NCBI RefSeq assembly: GCF_963678635.1
Contig: NC_087065.1
Span: 10,377,579-10,441,578, forward strand
Source of the DNA: Symsagittifera roscoffensis
Taxonomy: Eukaryota; Xenacoelomorpha; Acoela; Convolutidae
Reading direction: 5' to 3'
Length of the DNA stretch: 64,000 bases
How positions within the stretch are numbered: the first letter of the stretch is position 1; every line of letters begins with the position of its first letter. The notes beneath the pieces were generated by a model. It was given only the letters and a program-made list of their open reading frames with translations. It searched no databases and was not told the origin of the DNA. The position numbers were made by a program, and so were the translations under genes. Positions 24,912-38,000 of the stretch are shown here, piece by piece.

Positions 24912-27900
24912 TGTGTCTTACTTTTTTCTTCGCTGAAAGTTTTCAATCCCTGGGTTTCTAGCATGAGTAGTTTGCAAATTAGTTTTGTATGTTGCCAGTT
25001 TGGTACGCAAATGCTTGCTACTTTTTTGTACAGTTTTTGCTGAAAAAAAATTTTTGAACTTTTTTTCCTAAGAAAAAATTGACTTCATCAGCATATTTCT
25101 GTTATCTTTGATTTTCAGGTTTTAGTTCTTCTTTTTACTGTTATTTGTTAATACTTTGACAAATTAATGCTCGAGGAAACTATTGCTCTGTGACTTATCT
25201 CAAATGATGCTTTGATGCATCTGAGCACCCTGAACATATATTTTGTACTTTGAGCATTTTTTATACGGACAAAATTACCAAAACATGGAAAGATCAAGCG
25301 CGTTTTTCTCGAATTGGGCAAACCTTAATGAAAAAGAGATAAAAGCAGAATTTGCTCTGATTGTTACAAGAGTCAGTAAGATAGTGCAATTTTTTCCCAG
25401 TAATCGGACTAAAACTTGGGTCAAAGACCAAATTCGGTCAATTAATGTTTTTCTCTTTTTGTCATAAAAGAATTACGCATAACTTACGTAATAAATTGTT
25501 GAGGAAATTATTTTAAAATGAGCTTCATATGAAGTCCATACAAGTTAATAAAAATATTAGCCTCCGAATTTTTGCAAATTTATTTTTGTTTAATGTTGTG
25601 TTATTGAGCATATTAATTTTGGTAATTCCTTGCACCTGTTGTTCTTTTTTTCTTTTTTAATGACATACCAATTACAGTTTTAACCAACGCGATTGAGGTT
25701 TCCAACTTTGTAAGTTTTTTCCGGATGGTTTAGATCGGCACTGCAAACATCTACTTGTTGTTCCGACCATTGGAAATGGGGAGGAACTTTAAACTCGGGT
25801 GTGTTTTATTTTTTATTTTAGTTTTCCACGCAAAATCAGATACCACAAATAAGCATCGGACTTTGTTGAGTGAATATCAGTCGTATTTCGAACGACATTC
25901 GAACGGGAAAAAATTCTCAGTATCGAAAAAAATGATTTGAAATTTTTTGGTTTTTCATTTTATTTTGACCAAATAAAATAATGATAACTTGTCACGTTGG
26001 TCATTCAGGCTTAACAAAAACTTTTTTTCAGTCAAAAATTAGTTTTGAAAGCTATTTTTGCCACTTTCCTGGCAAAAAAAAATGTTTTTAAAAAATTAAA
26101 ATTTACAATTTTGTTGAATGTTTTTCAATTTTTCGTTTCTTATTCTTGTTTAAAGACAACTGCTGTCGAGTAAGCTTAATTTGTAAAATTCTTACGCTCG
26201 TGTATAGTTTTCTTATCACACCACGTACAAAAAAAAGACTCTGATTGATGGAGCTCAATAATTTGAAGAATTTCTTGTAGTTTTTATGAAAATTGTCGGA
26301 ACAATCTGTGCTACTTGCACAGCAACCGGTTATTTTTGTTAATAAGCGCAAAATTTTAGGCTGCATCCAACTACTTTTTGCCTAATTATGAGCGCGCTTA
26401 AGTGAGACCTAAGCATTAGTTGCAAGACCAACTGTGATCTGTTCGGTAGACTTTAAAAAGCTTAATTTTTCGGTCGAATTTTGTTTTAACAAGATTTTCA
26501 AAATGTCAGAAATTGTACGGCAAAGTAAGCCGTTGTTTGCAAAAGCATGCACTAGTTTAGTTGCAAGTTAATGTATGCTTTGCTGGCTTCGCTCAAATTT
26601 TGATTAGTTGAAACTTGAATGCATTGGTATATAGATGAATGTGTGCATTTCCAGTCATAGCAAAGTGTGCTTTTACAAAGACGGAGAACATTCATTTATT
26701 TCAAAGCAAAAATCAGTTTAAAATAGCTTGTTCAGCAATTTTCATTTATTTTTTTCTCCAACGATGTTGATTTCATCATAACTATTTCGATCTAACGAAA
26801 ATCATTTTCGTCTATAATTTTTATCTTTTTATAGAGCTGCCGACAAAATTAGGATAATCTCGTCTATAACAAAAAGTTTAAAAGTTTATGAATTTTTCAT
26901 TGCAATAAAACGCATTTCAAACACTTGAACATTTTTTGAAGCCCTTTCAGGCATAATGCAAAGTGCTATGTTAAATGTCGGAACAATTTAGCCGACCTTG
27001 AGCTAGCTCTAGTTTTATTAGATTTTGTGTGTTACATTTCGCTTCGCTTTTGTCATGGTTCTTTTTTGTCAATTTTTATTTTACAGTTAAAAGTTATTTT
27101 AAATGAAAACTTTCAAGAAAAAAATATCCCGACCCATAAAACGTCTGCGTGATTGCAAAAACGAGTCCAACTTTTTCATGTAGCTTAGTTAAGGGTATTG
27201 ATTAAAAGATTTTATTGAAAACAATATAAGAAATGACGAAACATCAGATTTGATATATCTTTCATCAGTTCTCTCTATTGCAATAAGGGGCAAAGTCGCG
27301 ATATGTTTGCATATGCTGAATCGTTTAATTTTTTTAATTTTCCGGTTTGATTTCATTGTTAATAGCCGTAGGTGTGTGCATTAGAGAGACAGAGAAGAGT
27401 TAGTTGAAAAAACCGAAAACAATTTCTCTTCAGGTTGTGTTGTATTTTTAGCAAATATGTCGATTACCGAGTTTAATTGCGAAATAAAGTAATGTGCCTG
27501 TGTGGTATTTTGAATGGTTTGTATAAGAAAAATTTTGTTTTTTCACGGTTGTAACTATCTGCAACTGCTGGTTTTGTTGCTCAGTGTTTAGTGAGCAAGC
27601 AAAAAAGAGCGCTTTGACTCATTGTTGCAAATTTGTTGTTCCTGAATTTTAAGATATTTATGATTATTTATGGTTTTTATTGTGAATGTTGTTATTGTGT
27701 TATGCTAGGGTGTTCTATTGTGCTTTATTATCTTGCTTATGTAGTAGAATCAGAAATTTCAAAATGAATTGAGGCAAAACTTTTGTTCTTGTTATCAGGA
27801 TACGAGAGGATTTTCTATTTACATAGCTTGTGAATGATAAAATGAAGAACAAAATGAAAAAAAAACATTTTTTTTCCAATCATTTATTTCCAGTTTTCTT

Positions 27901-29055
27901 ACCAAAGCTTTTTAAATAACCAATCAAGTGCAGTCGGAACAGTTAAGGATTCGCTTTGATACAAGAGCAGTCTTGTATGTTGATTAAGTGGTGTTAAAAC
28001 GAGATGCAGCACTTGATCTAGCTAATTTGCTATATGCTTGTTTCTACAAGCGAGGCTTAGTTTTCGTTTCTAATCCAAGCAGCAAGTGTTGCCGCTAGTT
28101 TTGGTAGTTTTTTGGTAGCCGGTAGCATTGGCAATTTAACAGCATGTGTTTTGAATTTTGATTACCCATAAGTAAACACAGTTGTTGCTTTTTCATTTCA
28201 TCAACTGAACCAAAGACTACAATTTGTTTCCTACAACAGCATAAAATTAATTATTACGATTTCAGATTTGTGTAAATCAAAGTATTTCACAAGATTTTCA
28301 AAATGCATATTCATCATTCACGGTTTATAAATTCCGTTTTGTTAAATGCAAAGTGGATTTTAGTTTAATTACATTCCAGGTGATCTCATGCTAAATTTTT
28401 ATCAACAAAAATTATATTTAGCGACAAATTTCTGCTTCAATGCATTATAAAGCTACCTTTTGTCGGTTTTCTGCTTACTTTTGCTGCCCTACGGTGTCAA
28501 AATGTTACTGCTTTTTTGCTGCAGTGTCGTGTTTAGGAGGCCTACGATCAATTTTGACAGCCTTTTTTTTACCCTCTCTCATTATAAAAATTTTTATGAA
28601 TCTCTTGTTGGCTGAAAGACCATAAAATTTTTTGTAGAGCACCTTGAGCGTCATTTCATTGTTCTAAAATAAACTGATCATTTTGTTGCACGTATGTTCA
28701 AAAGTTTTGAAATACTTCTTTACATAAAATTAGCTAATTACATCCGTGCTGCCTAAAAAATTGTATTAGCAACTATATTCTTGGAAAAGGCATTATTCAA
28801 TTGTTAGTCTCTTTGTTCAGTAGCTCAATCATTTTTGGAAAAAAGTTACACATTGCAATATAACTTAATTTATAGTTCGGTGGGGCTTATTTGCTGTTAA
28901 CGATATTTTGGAAAGTTGAAGATTAATTATCTAGCCCATTTTCACACGTTGAAAAATTATAATGTTTGGCTGCGCAACTTCTCTGATACCGCCTACAAAT
29001 TTCGATCGAGTATAAAATATATTCGGAACTCAGTTCAAGTCCAAAATATATCTGC
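24912..29055. other. Non-coding part of duplication unit 2
   Basis: Same content as 18971-23115: AT-rich, no supported exon, one GTGC hairpin repeat (26295-26331), one CGAAGCCCTG-family fragment near 27932-27980. Confidence 0.55.
26295..26331 (+). repeat. Dispersed GTGC-loop-GCAC hairpin repeat (unit 2 copy)
   Basis: Identical to 20354-20390 because it lies within the tandem duplication. Confidence 0.65.
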
Positions 29056-32000
29056 TCAGCGTGGTTGTCTCTCTGTCGATACTGTTTCTTCTGCCATGTG
29101 CTGTCGTCTTTCTATGTCATACGCACTCTGAGTCAGTGCCTGTCGCATGTTGAGTCTGTGTGCTGTGATGTAGTGGCTCTTCATGTCCTCCTGAGACAAA
29201 CCTGAACAAACAAAAAAGATTTCAGGTCTTGCTTATATTTCACGATTTTCATTTCATTTTCATACGTGGCTAATTATAAATGATAATCTCGCGAGGAATT
29301 GAGGATTTCTGCAAGGGACTGAAGAAAAAACATATATCAAGAATTTGGTCGACTTTAGAGGTTTTGTAGAGCTGATCCATTTGCATCAAAAATTTTCAAT
29401 TTCCCAAGAACTTCAGCATCGCAAACAATATTTTAGAAACAAAAAATGTCTAAAAACTGTTTAAGGATGGGTTTTATAGTTGCTGATTTTTGAAAAGTTG
29501 CGCTCTCATCGCTCAAATTTATTGTAGATCGATTGGCATCAAATAGCCTTAAATTCGTTGGGCTTCGCCGGTAGAAAATGGAAACCGTGAAAAATCTCCC
29601 ATTAAATTTTCATAAGACTAGCTACAACAATTTCCAATGCTACAGTTTGTTCCATATTCATAGTTAACTTCAACCGTTTTCCATTCATAGTTAACTCCCC
29701 CCCCCCTCCACCTTATCACTAACCTGCAGTATAGCATCCTCTGAATGAACACATGAGGAAGTATGCACCAGTGTACTGCTCGTATTTGTCCAGCTGTTCG
29801 GCCGCCCTCCACTGTTCGTCCTTGTTGAACTGTTCCTTCGCCTCTTCATCCTCCATCCCATGTCTGCTGATGTAGTGCTGAACCATAGTGTCCGCAAACC
29901 GGTCTGGAAACAAACTGGATCAATAGAAATAATAAAAACAAGCCACCACTTCACCTTGTCTCGTGTCTTGTATGAACAACCCCTCTCTCTCTCACACAAT
30001 CTCTCTTAGAGCAAATAATTGATTAGTCAAACCTGGCCAAAATCATTCAGCAAAATCATTCAAAAATCATTTAAAGTTTTTCGAAAAAAAATCTAGAGCA
30101 AGGAATCAAATAGTTTAGGGGGAGATGTGTTAATTCGGTTCTATGTTGAAAAATTCAATTGAACAGAATCGACTTTGTTGTACAAAGCACCAATCCATTA
30201 TCATCAAAACTTATCTTTTATCGTCAGCAACGTGCATCTTTCTTTCAACGCATTTTTTTTTCAATTAAACCTTCAAAAAACACCCAACTGGTTTTAATAG
30301 GGTAATAACTGTTTCAAGAGAGTTTCAATGCTGTTATATTGCGCGTTAGTTTCCTTTTTTTTGTCCCATTTTTGAGAAAAACCGAGATCTGCAACTTTTT
30401 AAAAGTAAAATGACATTGTAATTCCAAACAAAACTATAAACTTGCACTGTTGTCCACAGTTGTCGAAGGCGCACTCGAAGATGTTCTTGCGTGATGCCAG
30501 TCGAAGGAACTTGTTCACACACTCGTCCCTTCTCCTCTCGTCGCTCCTGGCAGTGATCACTGCTGTCTTCAGATCCCCTCCCACTTCATCCCCGTGTCTG
30601 TCCAGATAGTGTTTAGCCATATCGTCCACTGTGCTTTCTACAAGCGCATATAGTTAAATAATATAGCGCATAATCTTAAAAATTGTTCTTTTTTTACAAA
30701 CATATTATTTTCTATGCTTGAGTAATCGTTAATTGTATTTCAAAATATGGTTGAAAAAATTTTGCTGCATCTAAAAGTATCCTAAAACCTAAGGTTACTC
30801 GTGTACAGTTATGTGTTCATTAGACATACATACGACAAACAAATTTAACTAAAAAATTTTTAATGCGATTGCGTCTTAAGCAAAAACAAAACTTCTCATA
30901 TCAAGCAAAACCCTGAATCTTCCGACCGCGTTTTCTTTTCTATGGAAAAATTTAAAATAAAAGCAGTTTATGAAATTTTCAAAGAAAAAAAGAAAAATTT
31001 TCAATTTTTTTGATGTTTTTGTTTGAAAATCAACCCTCCACACGCTATGTAAAGGACAAAGTGATATCTTTTTGCATGTAGCAAAGTATTGAATGGATCG
31101 AAGAGCATGCATCAATTATATTTGGAACGATTTCTAATATGGATTAAATCTCTGCTCACGCGTTACTAGCACGGCATATATCGCGCATTGATTGTCCCAA
31201 TTGGCCTAATTGGGAATCTTTAAACCCCCATAACTTCACGAAAAATGGTTACCGGTGAAACATTGTAATGAAATTGAGCTCAAGGCAACAATAGTTTTCG
31301 AATGATAAAAAAACCGTCGAAAGTTGCCTGTTAAAAAATCGTAATTTATCTTGGAGAAAAAAAACACCCCCAGCACAATTTTTCCATCGAAAAGTCGGAA
31401 AAAACTGCTTCTCAGTTTCGAATTTCAATCGCTGTAAAAATCTGTTATTTTTGCGGAAAAGTTTTACAAAAATTCAATTTAGCTATTCAAACTGCGAGTT
31501 TTTGTTCTGACACGAATTATTATCCCGCACACAAAAATCTTTTGAGACACAAAAATCTTTTTGATGACAATGAAGAATAAATATGCTTTGGTCTGACAAT
31601 TTTCTGAAAACATTATCTATAGAGATATCAAGCATTCTAATTTGTTATACTGTACTGAACGAAAAAGTTTTTTAAATCTCAATATTTGTTATGAATGATC
31701 AAAACTTAATAACTTATTAAAGTTTTCTTCTCCGAAAACTAATACAAAGTACTTAGGCAGCCAGAAAGTTCAGAGCTGTCTTTGATAAACAAGCAGTCTT
31801 GCTAAGCTTTATGGTTAAATTTTTGAACTTCAGTTGAAAAACTAACACAATACCAACCAGATTAATTTAAAACAAAAAAAGTAATTGATGGTGAGAGTTA
31901 AGGTCAATTTAAACCATAGAAAAATGTTTAAAAAATCTAGAAAAAAATTGAAAATTTTTAAAACTCTTTTTCATTTAAAAATAACATGGTATCCCCAATT

Positions 32001-35000
32001 TATTGATAGAAAATAGATATTTTGAAATATTGAATCAAAAACTTAAAATTTGTGAAAAATTTTGTTTTCAAGTCTTAAAGAGGAAAAATACCTTTAAATT
32101 CTGTAGGTTTCAAAACTTTATATTATGGCGACATTTTTTGATAGGTTTAATAGAGAAAACTGGATATATTTTTTTCCTATGGACCACGAAACTTATTTGA
32201 GTTTTCTTTTTCGCTCTGTTTGGTTTTTGATATGTTATTAGATCGCTTTTTCTGTGTAATTTTTCAAACCGCGCAAAGTCAATTTTGATCAATAAAAAAT
32301 TTGATGTTTTTTTCCTCCAAAAAAAAACTAAGAAAAAACCGTCACCGTCTTATTAAAAGCCTTCCTTTTGTTCAATGACATTTACTTATGGAGGAGTACC
32401 TCGCCCGGCAAATTAATTTTATCTTTCTAATGAAATTTGGAATTTTCAAGTTTTTTAAATTAGAGATAAATTCAAAATCTCTCAGCTTGTTCCCTTCCAA
32501 ATGCAACCAATTATTGTCAGTGCTTGTTGATTTCTAGTTAAAAAATAGACGTTCAAATTAAAAATTCTGACTCATAAAATCTAAAAATTGCTCTTTTTTT
32601 GCTCCAAATGGGTTTCTTTTAGTAAACGTACAAAAAAAAACACTTTTGTTGTCGTTGAAAAAGAAATCAACTTTCAAATTTCAAAGAAAAAAGTAGATGC
32701 CCTTTAATCTCTTCGAATTTCTAGAACGATTTATGGCTGGCGCTTTTTTGAAAACAATAACCCAGGTAGAGAAAACTGGATCAACCCAAGTTTTTTTTCC
32801 GTTGGAAATCTAAAAATTCATTGCCACTTAGGAAACTAGAAATCGTTCACCTTTTTTGTTTTTTTTTGCGCCATTTCCACGTTCGTATTTGTAGAGTGAG
32901 TGATATTTACGTCACTTTCAGCAGATGAATTGGAATTTACCTCAACAAGTGCATATATACCTAAGTGCATTCATAAAAGCATCAAAATGTATGAATGCAC
33001 ATCTGTAGTTATTAGAGACTTTTATGGACATTTCACATTTTTTCCGGAAAAAAAATCAGCAAGACCTATATAAGAGTTTTCACTAGGTTCATTACTATTA
33101 AAAAACTTGGAGAGGGTCACGGCTGGTGATTACGGAAATGTCAATTTCTTTCTATGCAACTTTCATTTCAAATTTTTATTTGTTAAGCTCTGAGCTTGCT
33201 GAGCTGCTTGTACAGTCGCAGTCTTTCTTTGCTGATCATATAACCCTTTTTACCTTCTCCATCGCACCATAAGAACGAGCATATGATTGGGTATCCCTTA
33301 AAGTTGGCTATCCTCGCAGACACATCTCGTTCAAAATGCATCTTCGGCAACACTCCCAGTTTACCTGAACAAATATAGTGAGCTTGTTTGTTTTGTTTGC
33401 AAGATTCCCGAAACATTCTTGAAAACTGTTTTGCTTGCAGCATTCTTGAAAAGACGAGTTGTATCAAAAGTCTTGATAAGTGAGAAGGTTTAGTTCTCCC
33501 CGGCACCGTAAAAAAGTATTTTCTCAAATGATATTTGAAAAACCCAGAAAGCAGACTATAATTGCTTAATGACAACCTACCAAACTTATTTCAGAAAAAT
33601 ATGACAAAACTTTGGATCAATTTGTTTCTGATAGTTCCGACCACTCTTAGAGGGGAAAAACTATGGCGCAGCGATAAGGCTCTTCTGTGGGGTTTTAGGT
33701 ACCGCTTAAAATTCATACGGTAGTCCAGTGCCGTATTACACAAAAAAATGCCAGTTTTGTTCTTATTCCAAAATTCTTCTAGACGAGTTTTCTCGGCTTC
33801 ACTGGTTAAAAAGGTTAAAAAGACATAAAGAAAGACGTCTAGAAAGACTGGTTAAAACATAAAAAAAGAGAGAAAATTGGGTGAAAACCATTCACCACTT
33901 TTCAATTTCGAAGATGAACTCTGTTTATTTTTTTAATGTTGAAGTTGACAAAAATTCTTTATGAGCGTGTTCAAGTTTCGGACCTTAAAAATATAAAAAT
34001 TATTTTCAATTACAAAAACATTGGAATTTCTGTGGTCGGAGCAATCTGCGCAACTTGCACAGCAACCGGTCAATCTGGGGTTTAGTAAAAATACTTTGAA
34101 TGTTTTTTACCTCCAGGAGTCCTTGCACTGCGCATTCCTCTCGGTGGAAGAGCTAAAACGAACAGATAATCGAAGAACTAAAGCAAAAAAGCTAGAATGA
34201 ACAGATACACATTCTTCGAATTGGATTAAAAAAACACTTCACTTTATTTGGTTAAAAGTTTAGATAAGCAGCGTATCATAGATTGATGTAACAAAACCAA
34301 ACTTTTCAAATTTTTGATATCACCAGTTTGATTTTATCGTTCCGACTCTCAAAGAAAACGGAATGTGTTTTATTTTTTATAAAGTTTTATTCAGTCAATT
34401 TACGGTGATCGAAATAATAGTTGTGGGAGTTTAAAAATTGCCAAACTGGTTATGCTCTCCCGTAGCTAAAATATGTTCAAATTCAAATCTGAAATAACCT
34501 ATTTCAGATCTTATATTCAGATCTGAAATAAGTTGTGAAATGTTAAAATAACGCTTGGATATTTAAGATTGGGTTATTTCAGATCTCATTTCAAATCTGA
34601 AATTTTTGTTGTTCTTGGTTACTTCATATCTTAAAAAAATCTAATTCAGATCTATTCTGAGATCTCGAATTTGGTATCTCTTGGTTATTTTTGATCTAAA
34701 CGTAACTTTTGGTCTGGCATATTTTTAAAACTATTTTAGGTACATTTGTATTTTATAGTTTCTACAGGCTACTTAGCAGTCAGCAAAGTCTCTGATTGGA
34801 GCAAAGCCTCTCCAAAGCAGCATATACACATTGAAACGCAGAAGAAGCGAATGAAAATTGAAAATTTTATACGCATTCTAACAATTTTTGAGGACGTTTC
34901 AACCAGTTGAACAAGAATATTAGTTTAAAAAAAAACAGTTTGTATTTTTATTTGAAAGTTTATTTATGGCTAAATAATCTAAACAACATTTTGTAGTGCA

Positions 35001-38000
35001 GGATCAGCGAAAAATCAAAACTCAATTTTTTGCTCGAAACGCATAACTTATAATTTATCAAAGACCTAATTTTAAATCTGAAGTTTGGTTTTTCAATGTT
35101 ATTTCAGATCAAAATTTCAGATATGCATTTTTTCAAATCTTTATCAAGATCTGAAATAATAATTTTCAGATTTGAGAATCAACTCATGTGAAAAAGAACG
35201 AATTTCAGATCTGAAAGCGTAACGCAAACTGTATACTCTGGCAATTTATCCCGCCCAGCAAAACTGTTTCAAATTAAGTTATGGTTGGGTCATTTGTCGT
35301 ATTTAATCGGCCCGACTCAATTTTTCACACATTTTTATCCAAAAATTATAGTGTTTTGAGATTTTTTTCACAAAAACTATTCGATATGGACTAAAAGCAG
35401 TTGGAAGATTCAGGGTTTTGCCCTGATAAACGAGCTGTCTCGTTTTCCTAAATAATAATAATACATTTTGACCCAAATGATTTTAAAGAAACGTACGCTT
35501 TGTTTGATTTAAGATTGTGCGGCGGATTGAAATCGTTTTGTTTCTTACGACAAACGACTTCAAATACCAAAACTCTTGTGTGTGTGTACTTGTGAGCATT
35601 TATTGCGAACTGTATTCAAACCCGACATAGGTATATAGCCTACACGGTAATTCGCAAATAGTGAAATTGCTTAAAGTTTTCTTCATACTCAGTTACAGAT
35701 AACGAAAAAGGAAAAAAGGCACAAAAAGTTTTTGAAAAATTTCTACAATTCTTTTGCGTTTGCAATAAGAGCGCATTATTTTATAATATAATAGCGTAGG
35801 GTGAAAAACTAGCACATGTTTTTTTTCTTCAATTTGTGAATGAAATATGACAGTTTGTATGTTCCCACTGCCTTTGAAGGTCTATAGAGTAGTGTTCGTT
35901 AGAAAAAATTCGATTAAGAAAAAAAGAAATAACTTCATTTTTCCTGAAAATTTTCTTAAAAACCAGCCCTCAAACGGTCTCTATTGTACAAAGTTATATA
36001 CTTTGCATATACCAAAGTTTTAAATAGTCCAAGTAGCTTGCCTAAATTTAATTTGTATTGTTTTTTGAGAGAGATTAAATCTCAACTTACGCGTTAATAG
36101 CGCGAAACATATCGCGTGTTAATTGTCCAAAGTTGAGCAAATTGACAACCTTTGAACCCCCCAAACTTTGCGTTAAAAAAGATCACAGGTGAAAAATCTT
36201 TGTAAAATTGACCTCAATTCAACAAAATTTCTGACAAAAAAGGCTAGGTAAGAAGTCGAAAAAAGTTTGGTGAAAAAATCACCCAAGCACAAAGATTCCG
36301 TCACCACAATAAAACAAATTGCATATAAAACAAGACTGCTCGTGTCAGGGCGAAGCCCTGAATGTTCCGACTGCCTTTTAAGGTTTATTGAGCAGCAGTA
36401 ATACATAAAAAAAAGTTAAATGAGATGAAATAAAATAAAAAAATTTTTTCTAAAATTTGAAATTTTTTATGAAAATCATCCCCCCACACGCCATATAACG
36501 TACAAAAAGATAGATTTCGTTCCTTGTAACAAGTCAATTATGGCAAATAAGCTTCGTTCAACCAATTTGGAACGATTTATAAGACGGATTAAATCTCCGC
36601 TTACGCGTTAGTAGCGCGAATTATATTGCGCGTTAATTGTCCCAAATTGGTCAAAATGGCCAAAATGGCAATCTTTAAACCCTCATAACTTTACGAAAAA
36701 TGATCACAGGTGAAATATCTTTTCAAATTTAAGCTCAGGACAACAATACCTTTTGAATGATATAAAAAAATTCCGTCAAAAATGGCTAGTTAAAAAGTCG
36801 AAATTTGTCTGAAGAAAAAAAAAACCCACCCCGAGCACAAATATTCCGTTACTTTCGTATCGAAAGTCGGAACAAAAATACCAAATAGACCAAACAAACA
36901 TGCCTTATTTAAACTTGAACCATTTCTAAGATGGATTAAATCCCCGCTTACTCAATAATAGTTCAAAGTTTATCGCGCGTTAATGGTTGCAACGGCCAAT
37001 TTGGCAATTTTTAAGCCTCATAACTTTACATCAAACAATCCCAAGTTAAACATCTTTTTAAGTTTGATCTCATGGCAGCAATGCTTTTCAAATGCTGAAA
37101 AAATTCTGTCGAAAAAAGCAAGTTAAAAATTGAACTTTGTCTGGAGAAAAAAAAGCAACCCATGCAGATTTGTTCCGTCACTTTCTTCAAAAGTCGGACA
37201 AGACTGCTCGTATTTCATGGCAAAGTCCTGAATGTTCAAATCCTTTAAATACTTTTTGCTTTAAAAATATCTGAATCTAACCCCTACACGCTATATCATA
37301 TATAATGCGAGACTTTAGCGTCTCGTATTGTTTTAATACGACTAAATTGCTGGCTTCAACTCAATTTGGAACGCATTAATCCGCTGCGTGTTAAACACGA
37401 CCATACACTGCGCGTTAGTCATTCTAAATTGAACAAACTAGCAATTTTAAAACCCCAGTAGTTTTCTTAAAAATGATAACAGGTGAAACATTTTGTTTCG
37501 TCGCATCGCCGAAATATCTTACACGTTTAGTTAAAAATTCGAAATGACTGAATAAAAAACAAACTCAATCATAAACAAACCGCACATTTTCCGAAAGTCG
37601 GAGTAACAAGACGGCGCGTATCAAGGTGAAGCCTTGAAGGCTCCGACTGCTTGTTCAGGTCTATGGAGAAGTGTTCGTTTTTAAACGATTGATGAAATTT
37701 TCAAAAAACATCGAAGAAAACCTGTTTTTATTCCAAAAAAAAAATTAAAAATTACCTTTTTTAAAAATTAACTCCTTATTAAATTTCTCTTGCAATATCT
37801 TCTAAACTTGGTTTTCACAAGAAAACAGGTTTTGCTTTTGAAAGCACTTCATATCTTGTCTAATATCTACAAATGTTAAGACTGACCTGGTGCATCTATT
37901 TTCCGTTTGGGCGATTGAGATCTGGTTTTATGTGGAAAAGAGTTACTCCTGGTGGCATTGGCTAAAATCAACAAACAACTATTGCATTTTGACTTAAAAA

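Larger units (their letters stand above)
23476..29410. repeat. Tandem duplication unit 2 (about 5.94 kb)
   Basis: Direct copy of 17534-23470. It adjoins the body of the three-finger gene, so it contains the terminal exon that gene presumably uses. Divergence between units is well under 0.5%. That means a very recent duplication, or two haplotypes placed in series by the assembler. Confidence 0.95.

Noticed and set aside
33183-33253. C-terminal extension of exon 9 to the stop at 33183
   Set aside because: The exon has a GAAG|GTAAAA donor at 33254. Splicing there completes finger 1 with exon 10 in the same phase as the other fingers, which read-through would lose.
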